Shown here: one piece after another, positions 25,984-33,017 of the stretch | Position numbering within the stretch: the stretch's first letter is position 1 | Layout: each line of letters begins with the position of its first letter | Made by a program: the position numbers and the translations under genes | The notes under the pieces: model-generated | Database searches by the model: none | Seen by the model: only the letters and a program-made list of their open reading frames with translations | What the model was told of the DNA's origin: nothing | Origin: Zhihengliuella alba | Lineage (GTDB): Bacteria > Actinomycetota > Actinomycetes > Actinomycetales > Micrococcaceae | Length of the DNA stretch: 64,000 nucleotides | NCBI RefSeq assembly: GCF_039538765.1 | Contig: NZ_BAABCJ010000001.1 | Span: 1-64,000, forward strand | Reading direction: 5' to 3'

Positions 25984-27519
25984 ATGACCGACACCCCCAC
26001 CACGGGCGACGGCGACGAGTACCTGCCCTCGGGAGAAGACCACGTCGCCGAGCGCTTCGCCGGCATCTCCGAGGAGGACGCGGAGGCCCGCGTCGCCTCG
26101 CTGCGCGCCGGCCTCGCCGACTACGACCTCGACGACGAGGACGCCGCGCTCCTCGCCAGCATGAACGACGACTTCGACGACGAGGGCGAGGACTCGCTCC
26201 CGCCGGTCGTCGCGATCATCGGCCGCCCCAACGTGGGCAAGTCGACCCTGGTCAACCGCATCATCGGCCGCCGAGAGGCCGTGGTGGAGGACGTGCCGGG
26301 CGTGACCCGCGACCGCGTCTCCTACCAGGCCGAGTGGGGCGGGCAGGACTTCACCCTCGTGGACACCGGCGGCTGGGAGCACGACGCCAAGGGGCTGCAG
26401 GCCCGCGTGGCCGAGCAGGCGGAGATCGCCGCCGACCTGGCGGACGCCGTGATCTTCGTGGTCGACTCCTCCGTCGGCGCCACCGCCACCGACGAGTCCG
26501 TGATGAAGATGCTCCGCCGGATCAAGAAGCCCGTCTTCCTGGTCGCCAACAAGGTGGACGACATCATGCAGGAGGCCGAGGCGCACGCGCTGTGGTCGCT
26601 CGGCTTCGGCCAGCCCTACCCGGTCTCGGCGCTGCACGGCCGCGGCACGGCGGACCTGCTGGACGACCTGGTGAAGAAGCTGCCGGAGTACTCCGCGTAC
26701 GGCGGGCTCATCCCGCGCGGCGGCCCGCGCCGCATCGCGCTGGTGGGCCGCCCGAACGTCGGCAAGTCCTCGCTGCTGAACAAGCTCGCGGGCTCCGAGC
26801 GCGTGGTCGTCGACAACTTCGCCGGCACCACCCGCGACCCGGTGGACGAGCTCGTGGAGCTCGGCGACCGTACGTGGCGCTTCGTGGACACCGCCGGCAT
26901 CCGCCGCCGCCAGCACATGGCGCACGGCTCGGACTACTACGCGTCCCTGCGCACGCAGGCGGCCCTGGACAAGGCCGAGGTGGCCGTGGTGCTCCTCGCC
27001 GTGGACGAGGTCCTCAGCGAGCAGGACGTCCGCATCCTGCAGATGGTGATCGACTCCGGCCGCGCGCTGGTCCTGGCCTTCAACAAGTGGGATCTGCTGG
27101 ACGACGAGCGCCGGTACTACCTGGAGAAGGAGATCGACCGGGACCTGGCGCACGTGGAGTGGGCCCCGCGCGTGAACATCTCCGCCCGCACCGGCTGGCA
27201 CAAGGACAAGCTGGTCCCCGCCCTGGATACCGCGCTGGAGTCCTGGGACCGCCGCATCCCTACCAGCAAGCTCAACGCGTTCCTGGGCGAGCTCGTGGCC
27301 GCGCACCCGCACCCGGTGCGCGGCGGCAAGCAGCCCCGCATCCTGTTCGCGACGCAGCCGTCGGCCCGTCCGCCGCGCTTCGTCCTGTTCACCACGGGTT
27401 TCCTGGATCCGGGCTACCGGCGCTTCATCACGCGGCGCCTGCGCGAGACCTTCGGGTTCGAGGGCACGCCGATCGAGATCAGCATGCGCGTCCGCGAGAA
27501 GCGCGGCCGCAACCGCTAG
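25984..27519 (+). CDS. der: Ribosome-assembly GTPase Der (EngA)
   Basis: 511 residues behind GAAGGA. After an acidic 70-residue N-terminal extension typical of actinobacteria come two tandem G domains. G1 has IGRPNVGKSTLVNRI, VDTGGWE and VANKVDD. G2 has VGRPNVGKSSLLNKL, VDTAGIRRR and FNKWDL. A C-terminal KH-like domain ends in a basic tail. Der is essential for maturation of the 50S subunit. It is the last gene before the tRNA-Pro island. Confidence 0.96.
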   Translation: MTDTPTTGDGDEYLPSGEDHVAERFAGISEEDAEARVASLRAGLADYDLDDEDAALLASMNDDFDDEGEDSLPPVVAIIGRPNVGKSTLVNRIIGRREAVVEDVPGVTRDRVSYQAEWGGQDFTLVDTGGWEHDAKGLQARVAEQAEIAADLADAVIFVVDSSVGATATDESVMKMLRRIKKPVFLVANKVDDIMQEAEAHALWSLGFGQPYPVSALHGRGTADLLDDLVKKLPEYSAYGGLIPRGGPRRIALVGRPNVGKSSLLNKLAGSERVVVDNFAGTTRDPVDELVELGDRTWRFVDTAGIRRRQHMAHGSDYYASLRTQAALDKAEVAVVLLAVDEVLSEQDVRILQMVIDSGRALVLAFNKWDLLDDERRYYLEKEIDRDLAHVEWAPRVNISARTGWHKDKLVPALDTALESWDRRIPTSKLNAFLGELVAAHPHPVRGGKQPRILFATQPSARPPRFVLFTTGFLDPGYRRFITRRLRETFGFEGTPIEISMRVREKRGRNR

Positions 27520-27615
27520 CCGGGAGTGCTCTGTACGACGGCGCGGGGTCGCGTTTCGTGACATTCCCGACGTCGCACGGGGAGCCCCGTGGCACGGCGG
27601 ACGGCCGACATGGGG

Positions 27616-27621
27616 TACAGT
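27616..27621 (+). promoter_or_regulatory. Candidate -10 (TACAGT) for tRNA-Pro
   Basis: TACAGT lies 67 bases upstream of the mature tRNA, and transcription from it would begin just before the long hairpin at 27633. No good -35 is visible at 17 bp, so the assignment is tentative. Confidence 0.35.
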
Positions 27622-27632
27622 ATTCAAGGAGC

Positions 27633-27679
27633 TTTTCGCAGACGGTACCCCGCCCCGGCGGGGAGAACGTCTGCGAAAA
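27633..27679 (+). repeat. Long inverted repeat immediately 5' of tRNA-Pro
   Basis: Perfect 12-bp arms (ttttcgcagacg at 27633-27644, its complement at 27668-27679) enclose a second GC-rich inverted repeat (27648-27654 with 27657-27663). The structure ends four bases before the tRNA 5' end. It could be a hairpin in the precursor leader that presents the tRNA to RNase P, a terminator of der readthrough, or a recombination-related site. No T tail follows. Confidence 0.7.
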
Positions 27680-27682
27680 CTT

Positions 27683-27756
<74 letters not shown>

Positions 27757-27761
27757 CCGTT

Positions 27762-27806
27762 GTGATGTGTCGGGACATCGTTGACAGATGTCTCAGCACA
27801 TCGTTG
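27762..27806 (+). repeat. IS481-like terminal repeat next to tRNA-Pro
   Basis: The sequence tgtcgggacatcgttgac at 27767, repeated partly as cacatcgttga at 27798, resembles the terminal repeat TGTC-GGGACATCGTTGACA of IS481 elements. An inverted copy (tgtctcgggacatcgttgac on the minus strand) lies near 28190-28207, upstream of the IS481 transposase start. The pair could mark the ends of a deleted IS481 copy. The segment also folds (gacatc/gatgtc). Confidence 0.5.
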
Positions 27807-27852
27807 AAAGGAGGTCCTCCGAACCTATGGGTTCGGAGGACCTCCTTTTTTC
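27807..27852 (+). terminator. Intrinsic terminator of tRNA-Pro
   Basis: A perfect 18-bp stem (27807-27824 with 27831-27848) around loop ctatgg runs into seven T residues (27846-27852). This is a textbook rho-independent terminator, presumably brought in by the island, since a second U-tailed hairpin follows the att copy at 35573. Confidence 0.93.
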
Positions 27853-28020
27853 GTGCCTGGGTGCGGGTTTGTTCGCCATCTGGCGGTGAGGCTGCGGCCC
27901 GTCGAATCGGTCGTCTACTGAGGGTGCTACCGTTCGGCTCCGGGAGCGTCGGACCGTGCGCTTCGGACATCAAGCGGTGTACGTTCCCCGGGCCTGCGGT
28001 GTCCGCGCTCTGGGGCTGGT

Positions 28021-28207
28021 TTACAGCTTGTTGGAGCAGTATTCGACCGACAGCGCGTAGACCCACTGCCGGCTGACGCTGTACTTCGTGGCGGCCGCGG
28101 TGACGCTCAGGGCCTGCTGGAGCACGGAGCGGACGATGACGAGGTTCTTCTGCTTTCCCATGCCCGGCTCAACGCCGTAGGTGTCAACGATGTCCCGAGA
28201 CAGGTGA
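28021..28207 (-). pseudogene. IS481 transposase, N-terminal fragment with terminal repeat
   Basis: Reading leftwards, the terminal-repeat-like tgtctcgggacatcgttgac near 28207 is followed by an ATG at 28161. This opens MGKQKNLVIVRSVLQQAL and the helix-turn-helix TAAATKYSVSRQWVYAL of an IS481 transposase. The frame closes after 46 residues at 28021; a full transposase exceeds 300. Only a remnant is left. Confidence 0.65.
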
Positions 28208-28209
28208 AG

Positions 28210-28475
28210 GCGGCTCTGTCGTGTAGCGGGAGCGGGAGCCGAGGAAGTCGAGGATCTCCACGCGCGTGGCGTCGGCGAGGAACCAGTGGGTGATGTCGGC
28301 CTGCCAGCAGCCGTTGGGCAGGTCGGCCTCGAAGCGTACGTAGGAGCTCTTGGGCCGATTGCGCGGCTCGGGGGCGGACGAGTCCGGCTCGGGTGAGGAT
28401 CCGTCGGATCGTGGAGGTCGAGGGGGCGTGCAGGCCTTCTTGCTGGAGGTGCCAGCGGTTGGTGTCTCCACAAGG
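28210..28475 (-). pseudogene. IS481 transposase, central fragment
   Basis: On the minus strand two frames together give STSTIRRILTRAGLV and then RPKSSYVRFEADLPNGCWQA and DITHWFLAD, matching the region leading into the DDE catalytic domain of IS481 transposases. There is a frameshift between them and neither end is present. It lies upstream of the N-terminal fragment, so it must come from a second copy or a rearrangement. Confidence 0.65.
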
Positions 28476-28681
28476 CCGAGCTGATTCCCGCTCGACCGGC
28501 CTGGCCGTCCGTGACCGAGGTCGAGTTCGAGACGATGCGCTGGGTCCCCTGGTGGAACATCGAGCGACTGCACGAAGCCCTGGACTACCGGACCCTGCCG
28601 AGATCGAAGCCGCCTACTATGGAACCCGAGCGAGAGCAGCCGTCCTCGCGTGAACCCCGAAACTAATCCCAGGGCGGTTCA
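28473..28681 (+). pseudogene. IS3-family orfB 3' fragment with right terminal repeat
   Basis: The plus strand encodes SVTEVEFETMRWVPWWNIER then LHEALDYR and, after a one-base deletion near 28595, PAEIEAAYYGTRARAAV and a stop at 28651. This is the C-terminus of an IS3 transposase. The right inverted repeat at 28659-28681 (gaaactaatcccagggcggt plus tca) is the complement of the IS3 left end at 32971-32992. The 5' part of this copy is gone. Confidence 0.75.
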
Positions 28682-28820
28682 TTTCGAAGCTTTCGGGTCT
28701 CCGAGGGTGTGGGGTTCCGGTGATGCCTGTGGCGTTGGAGAATCTTTTTTGTGGGAGCAAGCCTGGTGGCTAACTGCTGGCGCTGCTGTTTCGACTACGG
28801 ACTGAGGAGGGGCAGTCGCT

Positions 28821-28880
28821 ATGAGAGAGAAACTTGGCGGGAGTTGGTGCCGGGCCCGGCGGCGCGGGGAGCAGGGGTGA
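28821..28880 (+). CDS. Possible 19-residue leader peptide coupled to the sigma factor gene
   Basis: An ATG with a good ribosome-binding site (GAGGAGGGG about eight bases ahead) opens MREKLGGSWCRARRRGEQG. Its TGA at 28878-28880 overlaps the GTG at 28877 that best starts the sigma factor. Such GTGA coupling suggests that translation of the leader sets translation of the sigma gene. It is too short for statistical support. The alternative is that the ribosome-binding site serves a longer sigma reading frame. Confidence 0.4.
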   Translation: MREKLGGSWCRARRRGEQG

Positions 28881-29419
28881 GCGCCGCGGTGCCGGACATC
28901 GGGGCACTCTACGAGCGTTACAAGCACGTGATGCATAGGGTTGCGGCTTCGGCGCTCCGTGGGGCCGGCCTGCTGTCGGAGGTTTCTGATGTGGTCCAGG
29001 ATGCGGTTGTGTCGATCATTAGCTCGCCGCCGTCGTATGAGGTTCGGAACTGGGAAGCGTTCCTCGTCCAGGCTGTGAAACGTAAAGCGATTGACCGGAT
29101 TCGCTCTGCACCTGTTAGGCATGCCGGGGACGGATTCGACGAATGGGTTCGTGATCGACCGGAGGACGGCGATCTCGCCCAGGATGTCGTGGATGAACTC
29201 CATCGACAAGAACAGGTGAAACTCGCGCTGGAGAGCCTGGCCGTCCTCGACGAACGCCACCGAACGGCCGTATGGGCGACGGTCGCTCTCGGCCGGGCAC
29301 GCGCCGACGTCGCTGCCGAACTGGGAGTGACCCCGCCGAGGATCAGCCAAATGGTCAAGCGCGCATTGAAGCTCATGAGAGAAGAGATGACGAGGAAGGA
29401 GGGAACAAGCGATGCATGA
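28877..29419 (+). CDS. ECF-like RNA polymerase sigma factor
   Basis: 180 residues from the GTG at 28877, with GGGGAG just ahead. Region 2 includes LYERYKHVMHRVAASAL, VVQDAVVSIISS and WEAFLVQAVKRKAIDRIRS. Region 4 helix-turn-helix is RTAVWATVALGRARADVAAE then LGVTPPRISQMVKRAL. There is no sigma 1.1 or region 3, as in the ECF type. The frame stays open upstream to 28751, but that stretch looks non-coding. It overlaps the next gene by eight bases and starts a tightly coupled three-gene operon. It probably directs transcription of the island cargo (inference). Confidence 0.82.
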   Translation: MSAAVPDIGALYERYKHVMHRVAASALRGAGLLSEVSDVVQDAVVSIISSPPSYEVRNWEAFLVQAVKRKAIDRIRSAPVRHAGDGFDEWVRDRPEDGDLAQDVVDELHRQEQVKLALESLAVLDERHRTAVWATVALGRARADVAAELGVTPPRISQMVKRALKLMREEMTRKEGTSDA

Positions 29420-30089
29420 CGATGAACGCGAACGCCTGTTCGTCGAGCTGTTCGAACGGCCAGACGATCGCGAGCGGATACTCGAGGAAGCGCAGCTCAG
29501 CGATCACGAACGAGTAGAGATAGCTGAGCTCGCGGGCGTAGCCGATGCGCTCTGGCTCTCTGCACAGGAGGCTCCAGCTCTTGAGGATGACCCAGTTGCG
29601 GCCATGCTAGGTCTTGTCCCCGACGCCGAATGCAGCCTTGACCCTTCCTCCTTATCGCGAGCGCGCAAACGTTCCCGACTGGCCGTTAGTGACCTGGCTG
29701 CTCGCCTCCAGCAGCGCGGGTGGGAAGTGAGCGCAGCCGACGTCTTCCGTTGGGAGACACGCAGTGCAGCAGACGTATCCCCGGCCGAAGTACAAGCCAT
29801 TGCCGAGATCCTGCGCACACCGGTCGAGAGCCTCATCTCCAAAACGGTGAAGCAGCCCTTGCCTGATCTGGTTCAATCCGTTCGGAGCAACCCGCGGTTC
29901 GCGCAGCTCGTGACCCGCTGGGCGAACGCCCAGAAGGTCTCTCTCGCATTCGCAAGCGCCGCTCTGGAAAGTCGAATGCTCGCCACTGTGCACCGAGGAG
30001 AGCGCCCCAGTCCGGAGCAGCTTCTGGAATCTCTTGGAGTCCTCGTCGACGCGATCGAAGGGACCGACCAGAGACGAGGAAATCCATGA
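29412..30089 (+). CDS. HTH protein, candidate anti-sigma factor / repressor
   Basis: 225 residues, soluble, without membrane segment or zinc anti-sigma motif. The N-terminal third is acidic and helical (DDERERLFVELFERPDDRER). The middle has an Xre-like helix-turn-helix (LAARLQQRGWEVSAADVFRW). The rest is helical. The start overlaps the sigma factor gene and the stop overlaps the metallopeptidase gene (ATGA). Xre proteins paired with ImmA/IrrE peptidases are often their cleavage targets. Here the partner would hold the sigma factor inactive until cleaved (inference from family knowledge). Confidence 0.72.
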   Translation: MHDDERERLFVELFERPDDRERILEEAQLSDHERVEIAELAGVADALWLSAQEAPALEDDPVAAMLGLVPDAECSLDPSSLSRARKRSRLAVSDLAARLQQRGWEVSAADVFRWETRSAADVSPAEVQAIAEILRTPVESLISKTVKQPLPDLVQSVRSNPRFAQLVTRWANAQKVSLAFASAALESRMLATVHRGERPSPEQLLESLGVLVDAIEGTDQRRGNP

Positions 30090-31102
30090 GTCTGGAGGCG
30101 TGCGTCGAGCAGGCGCTCTCCTTGATACCCGAAGCGACCCAGGCGCGCTTCGCAACCGACCCACTCGGAGCCATCCGCGAGGACCTGGGCCTGACCGCCA
30201 CCGCTGTCAATCATCTGGCTGGAACCCGGGCAGAAGGGGGCGCCTGTGATGGCGTCTCCTTTCTGCAAGACGGCGTGGTCCTCTACGCGCCAACACCCCA
30301 CAGCCGCAGGGAGAACTTCACGCTCGCCCACGAGGCCGGCCACTGGCTCGTTGACCAAACATCTGGCATTTATGACTGGCTGGCCGAACAGCCAGATCCT
30401 CCCAAGCTGCTCGAGACCGTCTGCGACCGCATCGCCCAACGGCTACTGCTTCCCGAGGCGGCTGCCCAAACGATCGTGAGGGACGGTCCGATTAGGGCCA
30501 GGCACCTCATCGAGCTATACGATGCAACACAGGCGAGCCGACCAGTCTGCGCCATCGCCCTGGCTAAACATCTGCCAGGGCTCGGCGCCATTGCCATCAT
30601 CGACCGGTACACCCGATCCGTCACTCATGCGAGCATCAAACCCGATCCCCACCGAGGCTGGCCGGCCGTGTTCCCCTGGCCCCAACAGCAACTGACTGAC
30701 GAACACCCGTTGTTGGCACTCGCCCCCGGCAAGAGCACCAGCAGGCGCCTGCCCTGGCGCACCCCATGGGGAGCCACCGCTGACTTCTACATCGACGCCA
30801 TGGGCGACGACAAGCGCGTACTCGCCGTCCTCTGCTCCAGGGATCTCTGGGACGCGGCCAGGTTCCACCCAAACGCGCCCCGAGAATTCGATACCAGGCC
30901 CCTGCTCAGCGGGTACTGCTGCGGATCCGCCTTCGAACGCCGCGGGTACCCCTGCCCCGAATGCAGCGGGGCGTTCTGCCCGCATTGCGAGGACTGCCCT
31001 TGCGCGCGGCAGACCAAGCGCGAGATCCAGTGCACCGCCTGCTTCATCCAGTACCAGCCGCACATAATGATCGACGGGCTATGCGCCTCCTGCCGAGAGT
31101 GA
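30086..31102 (+). CDS. ImmA/IrrE-family metallo-endopeptidase with Cys-rich C-terminus
   Basis: 338 residues. The zinc-peptidase motif HEAGH is at residues 82-86 in NFTLAHEAGHWLVD, the usual place for ImmA/IrrE proteins. Residues about 100-260 resemble the IrrE-type sensor-like part. The last 65 residues hold 13 cysteines, several in CPEC, CPHC, CTAC and CASC pairs, forming probable zinc fingers that are not part of standard ImmA. The enzyme may cleave the HTH protein encoded just before it when triggered by DNA damage, phage or stress (inference). Confidence 0.85.
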   Translation: MSLEACVEQALSLIPEATQARFATDPLGAIREDLGLTATAVNHLAGTRAEGGACDGVSFLQDGVVLYAPTPHSRRENFTLAHEAGHWLVDQTSGIYDWLAEQPDPPKLLETVCDRIAQRLLLPEAAAQTIVRDGPIRARHLIELYDATQASRPVCAIALAKHLPGLGAIAIIDRYTRSVTHASIKPDPHRGWPAVFPWPQQQLTDEHPLLALAPGKSTSRRLPWRTPWGATADFYIDAMGDDKRVLAVLCSRDLWDAARFHPNAPREFDTRPLLSGYCCGSAFERRGYPCPECSGAFCPHCEDCPCARQTKREIQCTACFIQYQPHIMIDGLCASCRE

Positions 31103-31189
31103 CCCTAACTCTCCGCGCCCCTGTCTCGACTACACCATGAGAGCCCCGCACAGCGGACCACGGCTCCCAGAACGGAGGTGAAGAAGAGT

Positions 31190-31345
31190 ATGGCCAAGAA
31201 CACCGGACGCGGACACCGCGTCGGAGCAGTCAAAAGCCGCAGCGAGTTCAAGCGTGGCAACACCTGGTTCAAGCGTGACAGCACCACGGGTCGCATCCTC
31301 AACGGCAGCCCGAACCAGCACAAGGGCGTCAGCAACGAGAAGTGA
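31190..31345 (+). CDS. 51-residue basic protein of the island cargo
   Basis: The ATG at 31190 follows GGAGGTG with good spacing. The product begins MAKNTGRGHRVGAVKSRSEF and is rich in Lys, Arg, Gly and Asn, with a FKRGNTWFKRDSTTGRIL segment. It lacks cysteines and membrane segments, and nucleic-acid binding is plausible. A GC-rich hairpin follows directly. Nothing in the sequence assigns a specific function. Confidence 0.7.
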   Translation: MAKNTGRGHRVGAVKSRSEFKRGNTWFKRDSTTGRILNGSPNQHKGVSNEK

Positions 31346-31351
31346 CACCCC

Positions 31352-31382
31352 GCGGGCCGGCGGCCCAACGCCGCCGGCCCGC
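31352..31382 (+). terminator. GC-rich hairpin between the 51-residue gene and the Cas2-like gene
   Basis: A perfect 12-bp stem (gcgggccggcgg at 31352-31363 with 31371-31382) closes a seven-base loop, without a T tail. It may end or attenuate the upstream transcript and separate it from the putative effector genes. Confidence 0.6.
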
Positions 31383-31418
31383 CCCAACGTCAACCAGCGG
31401 AACCCACAGGGGGGGGCC

Positions 31419-31691
31419 ATGGCAGTTCACTGGGTCAACTACGACCTCAACAAAACCGGGCAGGATTACAACAAACTCATCGAATACCTGAAGTCCCACA
31501 AGGCCTGGGCGAGGCCGCTGGCGAGCTCCTTCTTCGTGAAGACTTCGTTGACCACAGGTCAGCTCCGGAACGGAATCACGCAGCACATTGACGCGAACGA
31601 CGACGTCCTCGTCATCGAAATCAATGGGCAGCGCTGGGCGACCTATGGTCTATCGGAAAAGATGGGCACCTGGATGAAAACGCACATCTAG
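31419..31691 (+). CDS. Cas2/VapD-like ferredoxin-fold small protein
   Basis: 90 residues from the ATG at 31419 after a G-rich run. The pattern MAVHWVNYDLNKTGQDY, then a helix, SSFFVKTSLTTGQLRNGITQ, DDVLVIEINGQRWATYGL and a terminal helix is that of stand-alone Cas2-like proteins often named SinR family. These share the Cas2/VapD ferredoxin fold with a YDL first strand. There are no CRISPR repeats or other cas genes near. Cas2-fold proteins may be nucleases, structural adaptors or toxins. The next gene encodes a CHAT protease, an uncommon pairing. Confidence 0.65.
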   Translation: MAVHWVNYDLNKTGQDYNKLIEYLKSHKAWARPLASSFFVKTSLTTGQLRNGITQHIDANDDVLVIEINGQRWATYGLSEKMGTWMKTHI

Positions 31692-31870
31692 CTCGTCGAC
31701 GCCGCTCGAAGCAGGGGACAGGTGCTCCATTGCCTTGGCCTCCCGCCGCTTGTGCGAGACCAAAGAAGCCCTCCGGCTCCGCGGAGATCAGTGCTAACGG
31801 GCAAAACAGACTCAATGAGCGGCCGGAGTTAGTACGCTAATGTCATCGAGGGAATTTTGGGGGATGCAAG

Positions 31871-32932
31871 TTGGGGACGCAGCAATATCGTAGAGAATTG
31901 GAAATTCGGAGTAAGCACCGAGTAGACGCCGAGAAGAAGGCCGGTGATCTTCGGAACAAGGAATCGAAGAAGCGTGCGGAAGCCGATAAAGCAAGGCAAG
32001 AAGCATCGAAAAGCAAGAACGATTCGACGGTGAGATCGAAATTGAGCCTGGCCGCGCAAAGGGATAAGGAGGCGGCCGCTGCCGGCAAGGAGGCCAATAG
32101 GTGGCAAACGAAGGCATCTGGCTATGCGAAGCAGGAGTTAGAGTTCCAGTCAAGGCTTCGGAAAGCTGAAGTCTCCGAGGTCAACGCAGCCGAGCGGAAG
32201 CGAAGACGGGAGGAAGTGACCGCCGCTCGACGAACGGCCACAGAGAAAGCTGAGGCCCATGCTCGTTTGGCCCGCACTGAACGGATCGTGGGGGACGCGC
32301 TCCGAGAGATCCGCGCACCCAAACCCGAGAAACTCCGGGTGCTGTTGCTTGGAGCCGCTTCAGAAGGCGATCTTCGTGTTGGGCGCGAGCAGAAGCGCAT
32401 CAGAACGGCCGTCGATTCGGCGCTGCACCGCGACTCGATCGAGCTCGATGTGCGCCCTGCAGCGACCATCGCCGACTTGCTGGATGGCATCATTAGGTTC
32501 CGTCCCCATATCGTGCACTTCTCGGGACACAGCAACGAAGACCTGATCGTGTTCGAGTATGAGAACGACTCTCCACACAAGGGCCATCCGGTGACGGCTG
32601 AGGCGTTCCTGCATGCCCTGGTAGCGGCTGATGAACCGCCGTTGCTTGTGTTGTTGAACGCCTGCAAGTCTGCGGCCCAGATCGATCAGCTCGTGCAGGA
32701 AGCAGTCCCTTTCGCCGTCGGAATGGCTGACTCCATCGCCGATGGCGATGCCATCAACTATGCGGCTCAGTTTTATGCCTCGATCGCCAACGGCCAGTCT
32801 GTGCGTTCGGCCCATATGGCGGGGCAGGTGGCTTTGGAATTGGCAGGGCTTGACGGCGCGGAGCTGCCGACGCTTGCTTTTGCGCCAGGAGTAGACCCGG
32901 GCGAGGCGATCCTGGTTAAGGCTCAGCTCTGA
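31871..32932 (+). CDS. CHAT-domain protease with N-terminal coiled coil
   Basis: 353 residues from the only usable start, a TTG at 31871 preceded by GGGGGA; no ATG or GTG fits better. Residues 1 to about 150 are Lys/Glu/Arg/Ala-rich and predicted coiled coil. Residues about 155-350 form a caspase-like CHAT domain. His220 lies in HIVHFSGHSNE and Cys265 in LLVLLNACKSAAQ, followed by VPFAVGMADSIADGDAINYA and the YASIANGQSV region. CHAT proteases act as effectors in several bacterial defence systems. The codon use is more AT-rich than the host, as expected for acquired DNA. Confidence 0.82.
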   Translation: MGTQQYRRELEIRSKHRVDAEKKAGDLRNKESKKRAEADKARQEASKSKNDSTVRSKLSLAAQRDKEAAAAGKEANRWQTKASGYAKQELEFQSRLRKAEVSEVNAAERKRRREEVTAARRTATEKAEAHARLARTERIVGDALREIRAPKPEKLRVLLLGAASEGDLRVGREQKRIRTAVDSALHRDSIELDVRPAATIADLLDGIIRFRPHIVHFSGHSNEDLIVFEYENDSPHKGHPVTAEAFLHALVAADEPPLLVLLNACKSAAQIDQLVQEAVPFAVGMADSIADGDAINYAAQFYASIANGQSVRSAHMAGQVALELAGLDGAELPTLAFAPGVDPGEAILVKAQL

Positions 32933-32970
32933 TTTCTCCTGTGCAGGTGGTATCTGAGTGCAACGGTTCC

Positions 32971-32992
32971 TGAACCCCCTGGGATTAGTTCC
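32971..32992 (+). repeat. IS3 left terminal inverted repeat
   Basis: tgaaccccctgggattagtt plus cc is the complement, with one indel and one change, of the IS3 right end at 28659-28681. It stands 26 bases ahead of the orfA start, where the left end of an IS3 element should be. Confidence 0.8.
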
Positions 32993-33017
32993 GATCTCCT
33001 GTTGAGAGGATTGGGCT

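Noticed and set aside
31419..31691. Genuine CRISPR Cas2
   Set aside because: No array or cas1 is found within the window, and the sequence fits stand-alone Cas2-like proteins better.
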